From assembly GCA_022181065.1 (NCBI GenBank), contig BQMY01000079.1, positions 61,866 to 125,865 of the forward strand: DNA of 64,000 bases, written 5' to 3'. The notes below the pieces were generated by a model that saw only the letters and a program-made list of their open reading frames with translations, searched no databases and was not told the origin of the DNA. Both the position numbers and the translations under genes were made by a program. Position 1 is the first letter of the stretch; the number at the start of each line of letters is the position of its first letter. The DNA comes from Melioribacteraceae bacterium (GTDB taxonomy: Bacteria; Bacteroidota; Ignavibacteria; Ignavibacteriales; Melioribacteraceae). Below, in pieces: positions 33,995 to 43,531 of the stretch.

Positions 33995-36067
33995 TCAAGG
34001 TAAGTTTTTCAGCAGGTTTATATTACGTATTTCACCCGCAATTACAAGATTATCTTCTTCTGTGAATACATATTCAGGATTAGGTATGGCTTTTATTTCC
34101 TGACCACGCTCTCTGTTGCGTTTTATGGAAAGTACATCAACACCATATTTCGCCCGTATATTCAATGCGCGAATAGATTTTCCAACGAACGATGGTGGTA
34201 GTTTAACCTCCGCGATTGAATAACCTTCAATAAAATGTACATGTTTTTCTTCATCTTTCATAGTGATACTGCTGGCGAGTGATGAAGTAATTTCACGTCT
34301 CTCTATCTCTTTCTGGTATTCATCCTGGATATCCTTTCGCCACACCATTCCGAGCAAAACTCTTCTATCGTCAGGGTCAACTACCGGAAGACCCTCGGAA
34401 TCATGCCGGCTCATTTTTTCAAGCGCTATGCTGCAGTTGTCATCCGGTTTTACATATTGAAAATTTACATTGGCGATATCACTGGCAATAAGGATATCCT
34501 GTAATGAGTCTTTTTCAAACAAATAATCTTTAATATCATAAATAGATAACATTCCAACAAGATTTCCGTTTTCGGTTATCACCGGGAATTCCGGACCTGT
34601 ACCGCGAATCACCTTATTTACAACATGGCTGAAATTATCACTCGAGGAGACCGTATTAAACTCATGTTTGAGAACATCCTTAACATCGATAGATTCCATC
34701 ACATTGGATTCGGTTCCTTCCTTGATTGATATATTTCTTAGAAGGAGTTTAAGCGTATAAATTGATTCGCGAGATAAACGGGAAGATATAATGGTCGCCA
34801 TGATACATGTGATCATAAGAGGAAGAATGATTTTGTAATCGTTTGTCAATTCGAAAACGATAATTATAGCTGTGATGGGTGCTCTTGTAGTACCCGCTAC
34901 CAGCGCTCCCATTGCGACCAGCGCATATGCGCCGGGGGAACCGGTAATTTCGGGGAAAGCTGAATGAACAAGCGATCCGAAGAAATTTCCTAACATAGCT
35001 CCCATAAATAGTGAGGGCGCAAAGATACCCCCGGAACCACCTGTACCGAGTGTGAGAGCTGTTGACAAGATTTTGAGAAAGATAAGAATGAACGCTACAT
35101 GCCATATCAAATTGCCGTGAAGCGCGTCATTTATTGTGTCGTAACCCACTCCCATGATCTGCGGGAAAATCAACGCCATCATACCAATTGCTAGTCCGCC
35201 GATGATTGGCTTGAGATACTCCGGAAAGTTAAATCGGTTATCGAAAAAATCCTCAGAGTAATATAAAACTTTTATGAACAACCAGGAAGCTACTCCACCA
35301 AGCGCACCGAGTATAAAATAAAAGACTAGTTCGTAGGGAGAGGCTAGATAGTAACCGGGTACCTGAAACGCGGCAAAATTTCCCTCGAACGCGTGTGAAA
35401 TAACCGTTGCCATTACCGAGGAAATAACAATGGGTGAAAACTGCGCAACGGCAAAATCCATTAGAATAATTTCAACAGCAAACAGGGCCCCGGCGATAGG
35501 AGCGTTAAACGCGGCAGCGATACCGGCAGCAGCACCACAACCAACAAGAGTCTTGAGCCTTTTACTGGGAATACGGAAAAACTGACCTACCGTCGAGCCG
35601 AGCGAGGATCCAATTTGAATAATAGGTCCTTCACGCCCAACCGAACCTCCAGTTCCGATTGTAATCGCAGATGCAATTGCTTTGACGAGTGCAACACGTG
35701 GTCTTATCTTTCCGCCTTTGAGCAATATTGCCTGCATAACTTCCGGCACACCATGCCCCTTTGCTTCCGGCGCGAAAAAATAGATAAGCGGTCCAACTAT
35801 TAATCCACCAACAACGGGGATCAAAATTTTTATATACCAGGGACTATTAATAATATTTTCAATGAGTGAGCCGTCACCCGGGAAAGAAATATGGGAAATT
35901 CCCTCTATCAGAAAGCGGATTCCGATCGCGGCAAAACCTGCCAATACTCCTATAATTATTGCCACAATAATCATGAAAGTATGTTCGGTAAGTTTTGCTC
36001 TCTCTACCAGATTTGATGTTCGTCTGGATAAACTTGTAAAAATACCTGTGAATGAGATTCCGCTCAA
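33995..36067 (-). CDS. ClC-type chloride channel/antiporter with CBS and RCK_C domains
   Basis: A 690-residue ClC protein. The membrane domain has the conserved GSVGREGP loop with the gating Glu at residue 146, GSGGIFAPSLFMG, and the SGGREGP-like helix N motif in modified form. Two CBS domains follow (residues ~440-570; for example FPVITENGNLVGMLSI and GLPVVDPDDRRVLLGMV), and a C-terminal RCK_C-like domain (YSIAEVKLPPSFVGKSIRALNI) ends the protein. The gating Glu suggests H+/Cl- exchange but the second proton Glu was not checked. Followed by the P-type ATPase after 128 bp. Confidence 0.92.
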   Translation of the reverse strand: MSGISFTGIFTSLSRRTSNLVERAKLTEHTFMIIVAIIIGVLAGFAAIGIRFLIEGISHISFPGDGSLIENIINSPWYIKILIPVVGGLIVGPLIYFFAPEAKGHGVPEVMQAILLKGGKIRPRVALVKAIASAITIGTGGSVGREGPIIQIGSSLGSTVGQFFRIPSKRLKTLVGCGAAAGIAAAFNAPIAGALFAVEIILMDFAVAQFSPIVISSVMATVISHAFEGNFAAFQVPGYYLASPYELVFYFILGALGGVASWLFIKVLYYSEDFFDNRFNFPEYLKPIIGGLAIGMMALIFPQIMGVGYDTINDALHGNLIWHVAFILIFLKILSTALTLGTGGSGGIFAPSLFMGAMLGNFFGSLVHSAFPEITGSPGAYALVAMGALVAGTTRAPITAIIIVFELTNDYKIILPLMITCIMATIISSRLSRESIYTLKLLLRNISIKEGTESNVMESIDVKDVLKHEFNTVSSSDNFSHVVNKVIRGTGPEFPVITENGNLVGMLSIYDIKDYLFEKDSLQDILIASDIANVNFQYVKPDDNCSIALEKMSRHDSEGLPVVDPDDRRVLLGMVWRKDIQDEYQKEIERREITSSLASSITMKDEEKHVHFIEGYSIAEVKLPPSFVGKSIRALNIRAKYGVDVLSIKRNRERGQEIKAIPNPEYVFTEEDNLVIAGEIRNINLLKNLP

Positions 36068-36154
36068 GTCTGTTTTCCGTTTACTTTAGTAGTCAGAAAT
36101 ATAAACATAAAAAAAAGTAAACAAATAATAAATTGTACAAGCTAAATAAGTTAA

Positions 36155-36733
36155 TTACACCAGATCAAGATTCTCCGCTGCCATTTCTGTTTTAAGATGT
36201 TCAACAAATTCGAGATGTCTCATTTCATAACCCGCTATCATCAGGAATGCAGTACCCGGTTTGAGAGTATAACCATAGTCGAGGGTTAGTTCAACCTCAA
36301 ATTCGGAGAGGGAGTAACCGTCAACCAGATTGATCTGACTAATAAAAAGATCCTGCATCGAAACAAACTTAATGAAGACACTCCCTTTCGAACGGTTGTT
36401 TTCGGGCATAAAAAGATAACTTGGTGAGAGTAGGTCTTCATGGGTGTTTTGTATTCTGTCGATAAGTTTTTCTTCGCCCGGATGAAGGTGGAGCGGCTCA
36501 TTTGAAAACAGACGATTTTCAACCACATTTAACAGCACACGATCCAACACAGGTATGTGATATTCACCAAACTTGAGAAGATGGTCAAAATGCTGGCAAA
36601 TATTCCATTTTTCCTGATCGAATTCGTATTTGAAGCAATTATCGGTAAGCTCTTTATATATGGAGATAGCTCTCTGCCGCACAGCGACGAATTTTTGCTT
36701 GATATCCTCGTGAGAAAAATATCGGTTTATCAT
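36155..36733 (-). CDS. DinB-like four-helix protein
   Basis: A 192-residue protein. The pattern EKWNICQHFDHLLKFGEYHIPVLDRVLL and the late AGYEMRHLEFVEHLK fits the DinB/YfiT four-helix-bundle fold, which often binds a divalent metal through three histidines; His residues are visible in each of those segments. The enzymatic role is unknown; thiol-transferase or damage-inducible roles are suggested for some members. The start is placed at MINRYF, preceded by GGAGGAAT, rather than at the longer frame. Confidence 0.7.
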   Translation of the reverse strand: MINRYFSHEDIKQKFVAVRQRAISIYKELTDNCFKYEFDQEKWNICQHFDHLLKFGEYHIPVLDRVLLNVVENRLFSNEPLHLHPGEEKLIDRIQNTHEDLLSPSYLFMPENNRSKGSVFIKFVSMQDLFISQINLVDGYSLSEFEVELTLDYGYTLKPGTAFLMIAGYEMRHLEFVEHLKTEMAAENLDLV

Positions 36734-36813
36734 TATTCCTCCGCTAATCAAATGATAACGAAAGAAAACGTGCAATAAAAGAGCGAATTGTTTTCTTAAA
36801 AATTCAATATAAA

Positions 36814-37401
36814 CTATTTATTCAATTTGGCAAGTGATTCTTTTATCAACTCTTCAATTGAAATATCACTATTGCTCTCCATAATGGATAATACTGTTTT
36901 TTCCGCGTTTTTAAGACTATAACCAAGACTAACAAGCGCTGCAATAGCATCCGACTTTGCGCTTCCTCCAACCGAATAATCTATTTCTGTATCGATAGTT
37001 TTTTCTATTTTATCTTTAAGCTCTACTACAAGTCGTTCCGCGGTTTTTTTACCAATTCCGGGAATAGCGACAATCCTCGATATGTTCCCTTCGCTAATCG
37101 CGCTTTGCAGTTCACTCCCTCTTATTCCGGAGAGAATACTCTGAGCCAGTTTGGGGCCGATACCATTTACGCTTATCAATAGCTTAAACAATTCCCTGTC
37201 ACTATCGTGAAGAAATCCGAAAAGCTCAAGAGCGTCTTCCCTGACGGAAAGATACGTATGGAGCAGTATATTTTCACCCGCCGCCGGTAATTCATCAAAA
37301 ACTGTTACGGCAATGCGAACTTTATAACCGATACCATTTACATTAACGAGCACTTCAGTTGGTTTTTTGGAAGCTATCTTACCTTCAACAAATCCTATCA
37401 T
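36814..37401 (-). CDS. ruvA: Holliday junction DNA helicase subunit RuvA
   Basis: A 195-residue RuvA, the tetrameric protein that binds four-way junctions and recruits RuvB. Domain I is an OB fold (GFVEGKIASKKPTEVLVNVNGIGYKVRI), domain II has two helix-hairpin-helix motifs (SVNGIGPKLAQSIL and AIPGIGKKTAERLVVELK), and domain III, which contacts RuvB, is the C-terminal ALVSLGYSLKNAEKTV. ruvB and ruvC are not adjacent. The gene is divergent from mltF. Confidence 0.97.
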   Translation of the reverse strand: MIGFVEGKIASKKPTEVLVNVNGIGYKVRIAVTVFDELPAAGENILLHTYLSVREDALELFGFLHDSDRELFKLLISVNGIGPKLAQSILSGIRGSELQSAISEGNISRIVAIPGIGKKTAERLVVELKDKIEKTIDTEIDYSVGGSAKSDAIAALVSLGYSLKNAEKTVLSIMESNSDISIEELIKESLAKLNK

Positions 37402-37573
37402 AAACTATTTTCCAATTATTTCGATGATAAAATATAACAAGAAATACTATCTCAATCTTCCCAATAGCGAACCCTTTGTGACAAAGATGGGTCTAAAGTA
37501 AGCTTTTTCTTAAAATAGCAATATTTTGATTTAAAAATATTTTTCTTAGATTGTAAAAAATCAACCCGGACTA

Positions 37574-39004
37574 ATGAAGATAATTAAATACATATTGTTA
37601 TTGATCAGTGTTCTATTGATTTCATGCGGTTCTGAAAAGGAAAAGGTTATACCGCAGGAAATTAACAGAGCGGTAGATCTTGACTCCATCAAAGCACGCG
37701 GAAAGCTGGTAGCTATTACGGGCTATAATGCATACAGCTACTTCATATACCGCGGTCTGCCTATGGGTTTCGAGTATGATCTTGTTAAAAGACTGGCCGA
37801 CCATCTTGAAGTTGATCTCGAAATTGTTGTTGAAAAAAACATTAACGAAATGTTCAGAATGCTCAACAACAACGAAGGGGATATTATCGCCTTTAACCTT
37901 ACAGTCACAGCCGAGCGTAAAGAGAAAGTTGAGTTCACACGTCATCATCATACCACCAAGCAGGTTCTTGTTCAACGGAGACCTGATAACTGGCGAAGAA
38001 TGATGAGGCATCAGATTGAACGTAAACTTATACGCTCACCTTTTGATCTTGATGGTAAAACCATCACTGTAAGGAACGGAAGCGCGTATGTTCGGAGATT
38101 GCAGAACCTGATTGATGAGACTGGTATAAATATTAATATTGTTGAAGGAGCGCCCGATTTAAGCACCGAAGATCTGATTGAAATGGTTGCCAACAAGGAG
38201 ATAGATTATACCGTTTCGGATGATAATATCGCGATGCTTAATCAGGCTTATTACTCAAATATTGATATCGGGACTGATATATCATTGCCTCAGAAGATTG
38301 CCTGGGCTTTAAGGAAAGACGCGGATAGTCTTCTCACTGAAATCAACACCTGGCTTGATGATCTCCATCGTGACCCCGATTATTATACCATCTATAAAAA
38401 GTATTATCAAAATCGGCACGCTTTTAAAGACAGACTCATAAGTGAATTTTTCTCACCCCGTACAGGAAAAATTTCAGAGTATGATGAGCTTTTAAAGGAG
38501 TATTCAAAATATCTTGATTGGGACTGGCGAATACTTGCTTCACTTATTTATCAGGAGTCTCGTTTCGATCATACCGCTAAATCCTGGGCAGGCGCTGTTG
38601 GTTTAATGCAGATAATGCCCGCAACTGCCGAACAGCTTGGCGTAGAAGATTTAACCGATCCGTTTGAAAACATAGAAGCGGGGATACGATACCTTGTCTG
38701 GCTCGATAACTATTGGAAAAAAGAAATTGAAGATAAGGATGAGCGTATAAAATTTGTTTTGGCTTCCTATAATATAGGGTTAGGGCATATTATGGACGCG
38801 CGTGCGCTCGCCGAAAAGTATGGTGAGAATAACTCCGTTTGGTTTGATAATGTTGAGTTATTTCTTCTGAAAAAATCGAAAGAAAAATATTTCAACGATG
38901 ACGTTGTGAAATATGGCTATGCCAAGGGTGTGGAAACTATTGCATATGTTGAGGACATTCTTGAAAGGTTTGACCACTACAAACAGTTTGTAGCAGCCAT
39001 TTAA
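37574..39004 (+). CDS. mltF: Membrane-bound lytic transglycosylase MltF
   Basis: A 476-residue lipoprotein with lipobox LISC (Cys at residue ~19). The N-terminal half is a solute-binding (SBP_bac_3) domain (~40-265; RGKLVAITGYNAYSYF, GFEYDLVKRLADHL), and the C-terminal half a lytic transglycosylase domain with catalytic Glu in IYQESRFDHTAKSWAGAVGLMQIMPATAEQLG. It cleaves glycan strands of peptidoglycan to form 1,6-anhydromuramyl ends; the SBP domain senses peptides in E. coli MltF. The stop abuts the convergent methyltransferase gene. Confidence 0.93.
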   Translation: MKIIKYILLLISVLLISCGSEKEKVIPQEINRAVDLDSIKARGKLVAITGYNAYSYFIYRGLPMGFEYDLVKRLADHLEVDLEIVVEKNINEMFRMLNNNEGDIIAFNLTVTAERKEKVEFTRHHHTTKQVLVQRRPDNWRRMMRHQIERKLIRSPFDLDGKTITVRNGSAYVRRLQNLIDETGININIVEGAPDLSTEDLIEMVANKEIDYTVSDDNIAMLNQAYYSNIDIGTDISLPQKIAWALRKDADSLLTEINTWLDDLHRDPDYYTIYKKYYQNRHAFKDRLISEFFSPRTGKISEYDELLKEYSKYLDWDWRILASLIYQESRFDHTAKSWAGAVGLMQIMPATAEQLGVEDLTDPFENIEAGIRYLVWLDNYWKKEIEDKDERIKFVLASYNIGLGHIMDARALAEKYGENNSVWFDNVELFLLKKSKEKYFNDDVVKYGYAKGVETIAYVEDILERFDHYKQFVAAI

Positions 39005-40438
39005 TTAAAACGGGTAAATTATTTCCTGGGTTCTTAACGCGCGCGGAAACTGACTTTTTACTCCATCTCTGCTTGATATCGCTGTTCCCGCCATTCTGCC
39101 ATCAATACTGATCATTGCTTTCCCCGGTACACCAAAATCTTTTCTGATTGTCCCGCCTTCAAAGTATGTTTTGATATCATCCTGCTCACTTAGCTCAATA
39201 ATATTTCCGCTAATATTGCTGCCGAATATTCGGGCGATATAGGTTTTGAGGTGCAGATAATTATTACGGTCGATCTGCCCAAATTTTTGTCCGAATCTTT
39301 CAAAAAGATTTTGTTCGGGCATTTCAAATTCTTTCTTTATGAAAAAAAACTCATTTTTCTTTTCGTAATATTTGTATTGATCAAGTACTTCAAGAGGAAC
39401 GCCGAACCTGTTTTCAATTTCCTTAAAATGATCTCTGTATTTAGGGTGATCCACTTCAAAAAATTTCACGTTTTCGCGTTTTATCCTGAATGGTTTTGCT
39501 CTTTCTGTTATGCCGGTTTTCCTGAATTTGGCAACAAAAAATCCTTCGCTCCCAGCTTCCCAGGGTATAATTCGTCTGGCTTTACTGAGCGAATCATCCA
39601 GCTTGATTTCGCCATAATTTGTAAGAGCCGGCATCGATTTAACAGGGAGTTCGATATCAACAAGCTCAACCGGATAGTTTTCCAATATCTTATTTACGGC
39701 GTATTCATTCTCTTCGAGAGTAAGCGTGCAGGTAGAGTAGAGTATTTCGCCACCTTCCCGAACCATTTTCACAGCGCTGACCAACAGTTTATTCTGCATT
39801 TCGGCGAGTTTATCGGCGTGACGTTTATTCCACCAGTTATTCACTTCACCTTTTTTCTGCAAAATCCCGAGGGCGCTGCAGGGGGCGTCAACCAATATTT
39901 TATCGAAGTGGTTTGCGAAAAATTTACTGAGTTGTTCTCCCCTGAATTTAATAACACCAAGATTGGTAACGCACATTTTTTCCATGTTGTGCACAAGCAT
40001 TTTCACTCTGTCGCCCGCAACTTCATTTGCGTAAAGTGTACCGGTGTTTTTCATCATTTCCGCGAGTTGGGTTGTTTTTGAACCGGGCGCCGCACAAAGA
40101 TCGAGGACCTTATCACCCGGCTGCGGAGCTAATACAACAGGGGGCACCATTGATGACAAACTTTGTATGTAATAGTAACCGAGTATAAAATCGAGGGTTT
40201 TACCAATTATTTCTCTACCAGAATTAACCCTGTATGCGTTTGGTATAGAGTTTATTTTGGTGAGTGAGATGTTATATTTTTTCAATCGTGTGATGAGTGA
40301 ATCTTCATCAATCAAAACCGGATTAACTCTGATAAATGAATCGCGATCTGTTTCCAGATATTCGCTGTACTTTTTTACAAATTCGGTTCCGAAATGTGTT
40401 TCCAGATAATCACGGATATTGCCGCCTATTTCATTCAA
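39005..40438 (-). CDS. RsmF/NSUN-type RNA m5C methyltransferase
   Basis: A 477-residue SAM-dependent RNA cytosine-5 methyltransferase. The SAM loop DLCAAPGSKT is at 113-122, the PC motif DAPCS at 184-188 (Cys187), and the TC motif STC at 235-237 (nucleophile Cys237). The C-terminal ~170 residues include an RsmF/PUA-like RNA-binding region. The 16S rRNA target of E. coli RsmF is likely but tRNA targets are possible. It follows the 141-residue gene and lgt in a leftward operon. Confidence 0.88.
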   Translation of the reverse strand: MNEIGGNIRDYLETHFGTEFVKKYSEYLETDRDSFIRVNPVLIDEDSLITRLKKYNISLTKINSIPNAYRVNSGREIIGKTLDFILGYYYIQSLSSMVPPVVLAPQPGDKVLDLCAAPGSKTTQLAEMMKNTGTLYANEVAGDRVKMLVHNMEKMCVTNLGVIKFRGEQLSKFFANHFDKILVDAPCSALGILQKKGEVNNWWNKRHADKLAEMQNKLLVSAVKMVREGGEILYSTCTLTLEENEYAVNKILENYPVELVDIELPVKSMPALTNYGEIKLDDSLSKARRIIPWEAGSEGFFVAKFRKTGITERAKPFRIKRENVKFFEVDHPKYRDHFKEIENRFGVPLEVLDQYKYYEKKNEFFFIKKEFEMPEQNLFERFGQKFGQIDRNNYLHLKTYIARIFGSNISGNIIELSEQDDIKTYFEGGTIRKDFGVPGKAMISIDGRMAGTAISSRDGVKSQFPRALRTQEIIYPF

Positions 40439-40440
40439 TC

Positions 40441-40866
40441 TTAATACCTGCGCAAATTCAACTGATTAAATACATTATTGGCAATTTTCATCTTGTCTTT
40501 TCCATTCTCTACTTTCGTATCGTATGTGTCCATAATATCATTAACAATTCGGTCGAGGTATTTCTCATAATTTTTTACACACTTTTCCCGGATCGATTCA
40601 TCTTCGGGAAGATTAACTTCAAGAGGATGAAGCCTGTTTGTATAGAGTAAATATTTTGCTTCGGAATAATCATCAGCGGTTAAAACGAGGTTACCGGCAG
40701 TATCAATAATTTCAAACGAGCCGAAAAGTTCACTCCCCAGAAGTATGTTTTTCCCGGGAAGTGAGATGGTTCTCACTTCACATTCCGGGAGAAAATCATT
40801 CGGAAAATTTTTTAATTCTGTCTTTAATTTATCTACGTAATACTGAATAAACTCTTTATCGTTCAT
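40441..40866 (-). CDS. Uncharacterised 141-residue protein
   Basis: A soluble, acidic protein with no signal peptide or membrane span. The N-terminus is helical (MNDKEFIQYYVDKLKTEL), the middle is beta-rich (GSFEIIDTAGNLVLTADDYSEAKYLLYTNR), and the C-terminus is a charged helix. I do not recognise a family. It lies between lgt and the RNA methyltransferase, overlaps the lgt stop by 11 bp, and its own stop is 2 bp before the methyltransferase start, so the three are probably one transcript. It may be a small partner of the methyltransferase. Confidence 0.6.
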   Translation of the reverse strand: MNDKEFIQYYVDKLKTELKNFPNDFLPECEVRTISLPGKNILLGSELFGSFEIIDTAGNLVLTADDYSEAKYLLYTNRLHPLEVNLPEDESIREKCVKNYEKYLDRIVNDIMDTYDTKVENGKDKMKIANNVFNQLNLRRY

Positions 40867-41665
40867 CCTTTTTATTACCTTCGTTTTTCTTTTTCTGATA
40901 TAAAAACATAAAATAGATGCCTGCTAATACAGCGGGTATGCTCAATATTTGTCCCATATTGAGTGCGAGTCCATCCTCGAATCCTTTCTGATTTTCCTTC
41001 ACAAACTCCACAAAAAATCTGAAACCGAACACGAGAACCAAAAACAAACCAAGTATAAAACCGGGTTTCAGGATTTCGCGTCGTTTTATGTATAATACCA
41101 TTAAAATAAAAAAGACAACCAGGTAAGCGATCGATTCATAAAGTTGTGCAGGGTGTCTCGTAAAATCATCTACTCTGGTAAAAACAACTCCCCAGGCAAC
41201 ATCGGTTTTTTCACCAATAATTTCGGAGTTAAAGAAGTTTCCGAGTCTGATAAAAGCGCCGCCCAATGCGGTTGGAATTACCATCCTGTCTAGCACCCAG
41301 ATATAAGGCTGATCTTTTTTCTTTTTAGAATAATAATAAAGGGAGACAAGAATTCCTATTGTAGCACCATGACTCGCGAGTCCACCTTTCCATATCATAA
41401 ATATTTCCAAAGGGTTAGCAAGATAGTAGGCTGCGTCGTAAAAAAAGCAATGACCGAGTCGAGCACCAACAACAGTACCGATGATCATATACCAGAGAAG
41501 ATCGTTCAGGTCGTCTTTATTACGTTTTTCCCATTCGAAAAACTTGGTGAAAATTTGAAATCCTATTATAAATCCCAAAGCAAAGAGTAAGCCGTACCAC
41601 CTTACAGAAAAGGGTCCAAGTTCAAATATGGTTGGTTCGACACTCCAGACAATTTCTAAAAGCAT
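40856..41665 (-). CDS. lgt: Prolipoprotein diacylglyceryl transferase Lgt
   Basis: A 269-residue integral membrane enzyme that attaches diacylglycerol from phosphatidylglycerol to the lipobox Cys of prolipoproteins, the first step of lipoprotein maturation. Seven helices are visible, with the family motifs ARLGHCFFYD, RLGNFFNSEIIG (the Lgt signature) and HPAQLYES. Several lipoproteins encoded in this window (DUF4837, MltF, the FKBP isomerase, the LppM-like protein) would be its substrates. First gene of the lgt-methyltransferase operon. Confidence 0.96.
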   Translation of the reverse strand: MLLEIVWSVEPTIFELGPFSVRWYGLLFALGFIIGFQIFTKFFEWEKRNKDDLNDLLWYMIIGTVVGARLGHCFFYDAAYYLANPLEIFMIWKGGLASHGATIGILVSLYYYSKKKKDQPYIWVLDRMVIPTALGGAFIRLGNFFNSEIIGEKTDVAWGVVFTRVDDFTRHPAQLYESIAYLVVFFILMVLYIKRREILKPGFILGLFLVLVFGFRFFVEFVKENQKGFEDGLALNMGQILSIPAVLAGIYFMFLYQKKKNEGNKKDER

Positions 41666-41760
41666 ATAACACTTCTTTTTCGATTAAAATTTTTAACAAA
41701 TATAGATAAAACTAAAAACAAAAATTGGTAATTATTTATTACTAAAATCTTCCGGTATGA

Positions 41761-42168
41761 TCAGATAGCGTATTTTTCAATAATATCATCCGTCAGTCTT
41801 GCGGGGCGTCCGCTTTTGATTGAAACCAGTGTATAATCAACATAACCCGATGATGCCGGCTTTCCTGTAGCTTTAATTTCTATCCAGAAATTTACTCTGC
41901 ATTTAGCACCGCTAAAGCTTTCCAACTGTGTTTTAACAACGGCTATATCATTGAGTTTCAGCGCCCGTTTATATTCTATGTGCGCAGTTGAAGCTACCCA
42001 GGTGAGATCCCGCTCGATAAACTCTTCCATTGACATTTTATAATCACGTTCCATTTGCTCATAACGCGCCGCGAGAAGATAGTCGAGATATTTAGTGTAA
42101 TGAACATGATTGTTCATATCTATATCATCTGGTCGAACCACAATTTCGGAAGAAAATATTGAATACAT
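41761..42168 (-). CDS. Acyl-CoA thioesterase, YbgC/FadM-like hotdog
   Basis: A 135-residue single hotdog-fold protein with the 4-hydroxybenzoyl-CoA thioesterase pattern: VRPDDIDMNNHVHYTKYLDYL includes the catalytic Asp and conserved His-Val-His, and the middle strand AHIEYKRALKLND is typical. It would hydrolyse short or medium acyl-CoA esters. It is divergent from a second thioesterase-like gene, 62 bp away. Confidence 0.8.
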   Translation of the reverse strand: MYSIFSSEIVVRPDDIDMNNHVHYTKYLDYLLAARYEQMERDYKMSMEEFIERDLTWVASTAHIEYKRALKLNDIAVVKTQLESFSGAKCRVNFWIEIKATGKPASSGYVDYTLVSIKSGRPARLTDDIIEKYAI

Positions 42169-42230
42169 TATTCCCTCAAATATTTGTAAATTGATATTCT
42201 TTATTCCAAAAATAGGTATAATTCAGTTTA

Positions 42231-42707
42231 ATGAAAAAAATAGAGAATCCGTTTGCCGGAATGGAAGGGCATAATTGCTTCGGCTGCTCTCCCGAAAACC
42301 CGTTCGGATTAAATCTTCAATTTACACTTGAGGATGATGCAGTTTTATGTGAGTGGCTGCCGGGAAATAATTATCAGGGTTATAAAAATGTACTTCATGG
42401 CGGAATTCAAGCTACAATTATGGATGAAATAGCGAGCTGGAGTGTATTTGTACTACTTAAAACCGCAGGTGTAACTACTAAACTGGAAGTAAATTATAAA
42501 AGACCTTGCCTCATAACCGATAAACCAGTTAAACTTACATCACGTTTGGAAGGAATGGACGGAAATGTAGCTAATCTTTACGTTGAGTTGTTCGATTCCA
42601 ACGGAAAATTATGCACATTTGGCAATATATTTTATTATACTTTCGACCGTAAAAAAGCAAAAAATAAACTGAAGTATCCCGGATACGAAAAGTTTGTAAT
42701 CGATTAA
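42231..42707 (+). CDS. PaaI-like hotdog thioesterase
   Basis: A 158-residue protein with a PaaI/DUF4442-type hotdog fold: NYQGYKNVLHGGIQATIMDEIASW carries the HGG(I/V) and catalytic Asp/Glu. The N-terminus contains CFGCSPENPFGLNL, a Cys-x-x-Cys often seen in this subfamily. Substrates are probably acyl-CoAs but are not determined. It is followed after 22 bp by the FKBP isomerase. Confidence 0.78.
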   Translation: MKKIENPFAGMEGHNCFGCSPENPFGLNLQFTLEDDAVLCEWLPGNNYQGYKNVLHGGIQATIMDEIASWSVFVLLKTAGVTTKLEVNYKRPCLITDKPVKLTSRLEGMDGNVANLYVELFDSNGKLCTFGNIFYYTFDRKKAKNKLKYPGYEKFVID

Positions 42708-42729
42708 TTTATTTCAATAAGGAGAAGTA

Positions 42730-43437
42730 ATGCAGATATTAAAAATATCGCTGATATTGTTGTTGATTTCTTTAACCGCCGCATGCCAGAGTGACGGTAT
42801 GAAAAAAGTAAACAAATCCGATCTTGAAACAGATTCGGCAAAAGTAAGTTACGCGCTTGGTGTTGACCTCGGTAAAAATATTAAACTTCAGGGCGTTGAA
42901 GTTGATATAGATATATTTATGGCAGGTTTAAGAGTTTCACTTGAAGAAGGTGAAGCCCTTATGACAGAAGAAGAAGTTACCAACGCTATTTTGTCATACC
43001 ATACCAAAAAACGTGAAGAACAGGACGTAAAATTAAAGGAACAAGCCGCGCCAAATATTGAAGCCGGTGAAAAATTCCTTGCTGAAAATAAAACAAAACC
43101 GGGTGTTAAAACAACCGAAAGTGGTCTTCAGTATAAAGTTCTTAAAAAGGGCTCAGGTAAAAGACCAACCGCGGAAAGTCTTGTAACGATCCATTATACC
43201 GGTACTTTTATCGATGGTAAAGTTTTTGACAGCTCTGTAAACAAAGGCACTCCTCTTACACATCCGGTAAATCAGTTTATCAGAGGATGGACTGAAGGAT
43301 TGCAGCTAATGCAGGTTGGGTCAAAATATATGTTTTATATTCCTTACGAACTTGCTTACGGATTGAAGGGAAGCGGTCCTATTCCTCCGGCTTCAGTATT
43401 AGTATTTGAAGTTGAATTGCTCGACGTAAAATCGTAA
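42730..43437 (+). CDS. FKBP-type peptidyl-prolyl isomerase lipoprotein (FkpA/Mip-like)
   Basis: A 235-residue lipoprotein with lipobox TAAC (Cys at residue ~19). An N-terminal dimerisation region of the FkpA/Mip type (KVSYALGVDLGKNIKLQG, residues ~38-130) precedes a C-terminal FKBP domain (~145-235; VTIHYTGTFIDGKVFDSS, FIRGWTEGLQLM, IPYELAYGLKGSG). It would accelerate proline isomerisation in the periplasm or at the envelope. Terminated by a strong hairpin just downstream. Confidence 0.93.
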   Translation: MQILKISLILLLISLTAACQSDGMKKVNKSDLETDSAKVSYALGVDLGKNIKLQGVEVDIDIFMAGLRVSLEEGEALMTEEEVTNAILSYHTKKREEQDVKLKEQAAPNIEAGEKFLAENKTKPGVKTTESGLQYKVLKKGSGKRPTAESLVTIHYTGTFIDGKVFDSSVNKGTPLTHPVNQFIRGWTEGLQLMQVGSKYMFYIPYELAYGLKGSGPIPPASVLVFEVELLDVKS

Positions 43438-43460
43438 CAGAAGTTGTAAAGTTTTGATTT

Positions 43461-43507
43461 GAAAGAGATGGGTTAACCAATCTGGTTAGCCCATTTCTTA
43501 TTTTTGA
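43461..43507 (+). terminator. Terminator of the thioesterase-FKBP operon
   Basis: TGGGTTAACCA (43469-43479) and TGGTTAGCCCA (43483-43493) form an 11-bp stem with a 3-nt loop, extended by GAAA/TTTC, followed by a T-rich tail. It lies ~30 bp after the FKBP stop. Confidence 0.85.
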
Positions 43508-43531
43508 CCAGCCTCCCACAAGAAAATCTAA

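Noticed and set aside
37470..37492. Hairpin upstream of mltF (ACCCTTTG/CAAAG-GGGT) as a riboswitch
   Set aside because: The stem is short and bulged, there is no ligand-binding core or expression platform, and neighbouring genes do not suggest a ligand.
39251..40081. 276-codon open frame antisense to the RNA methyltransferase
   Set aside because: Complementary to a well-supported gene, with low-complexity Phe-rich content expected from the opposite strand.
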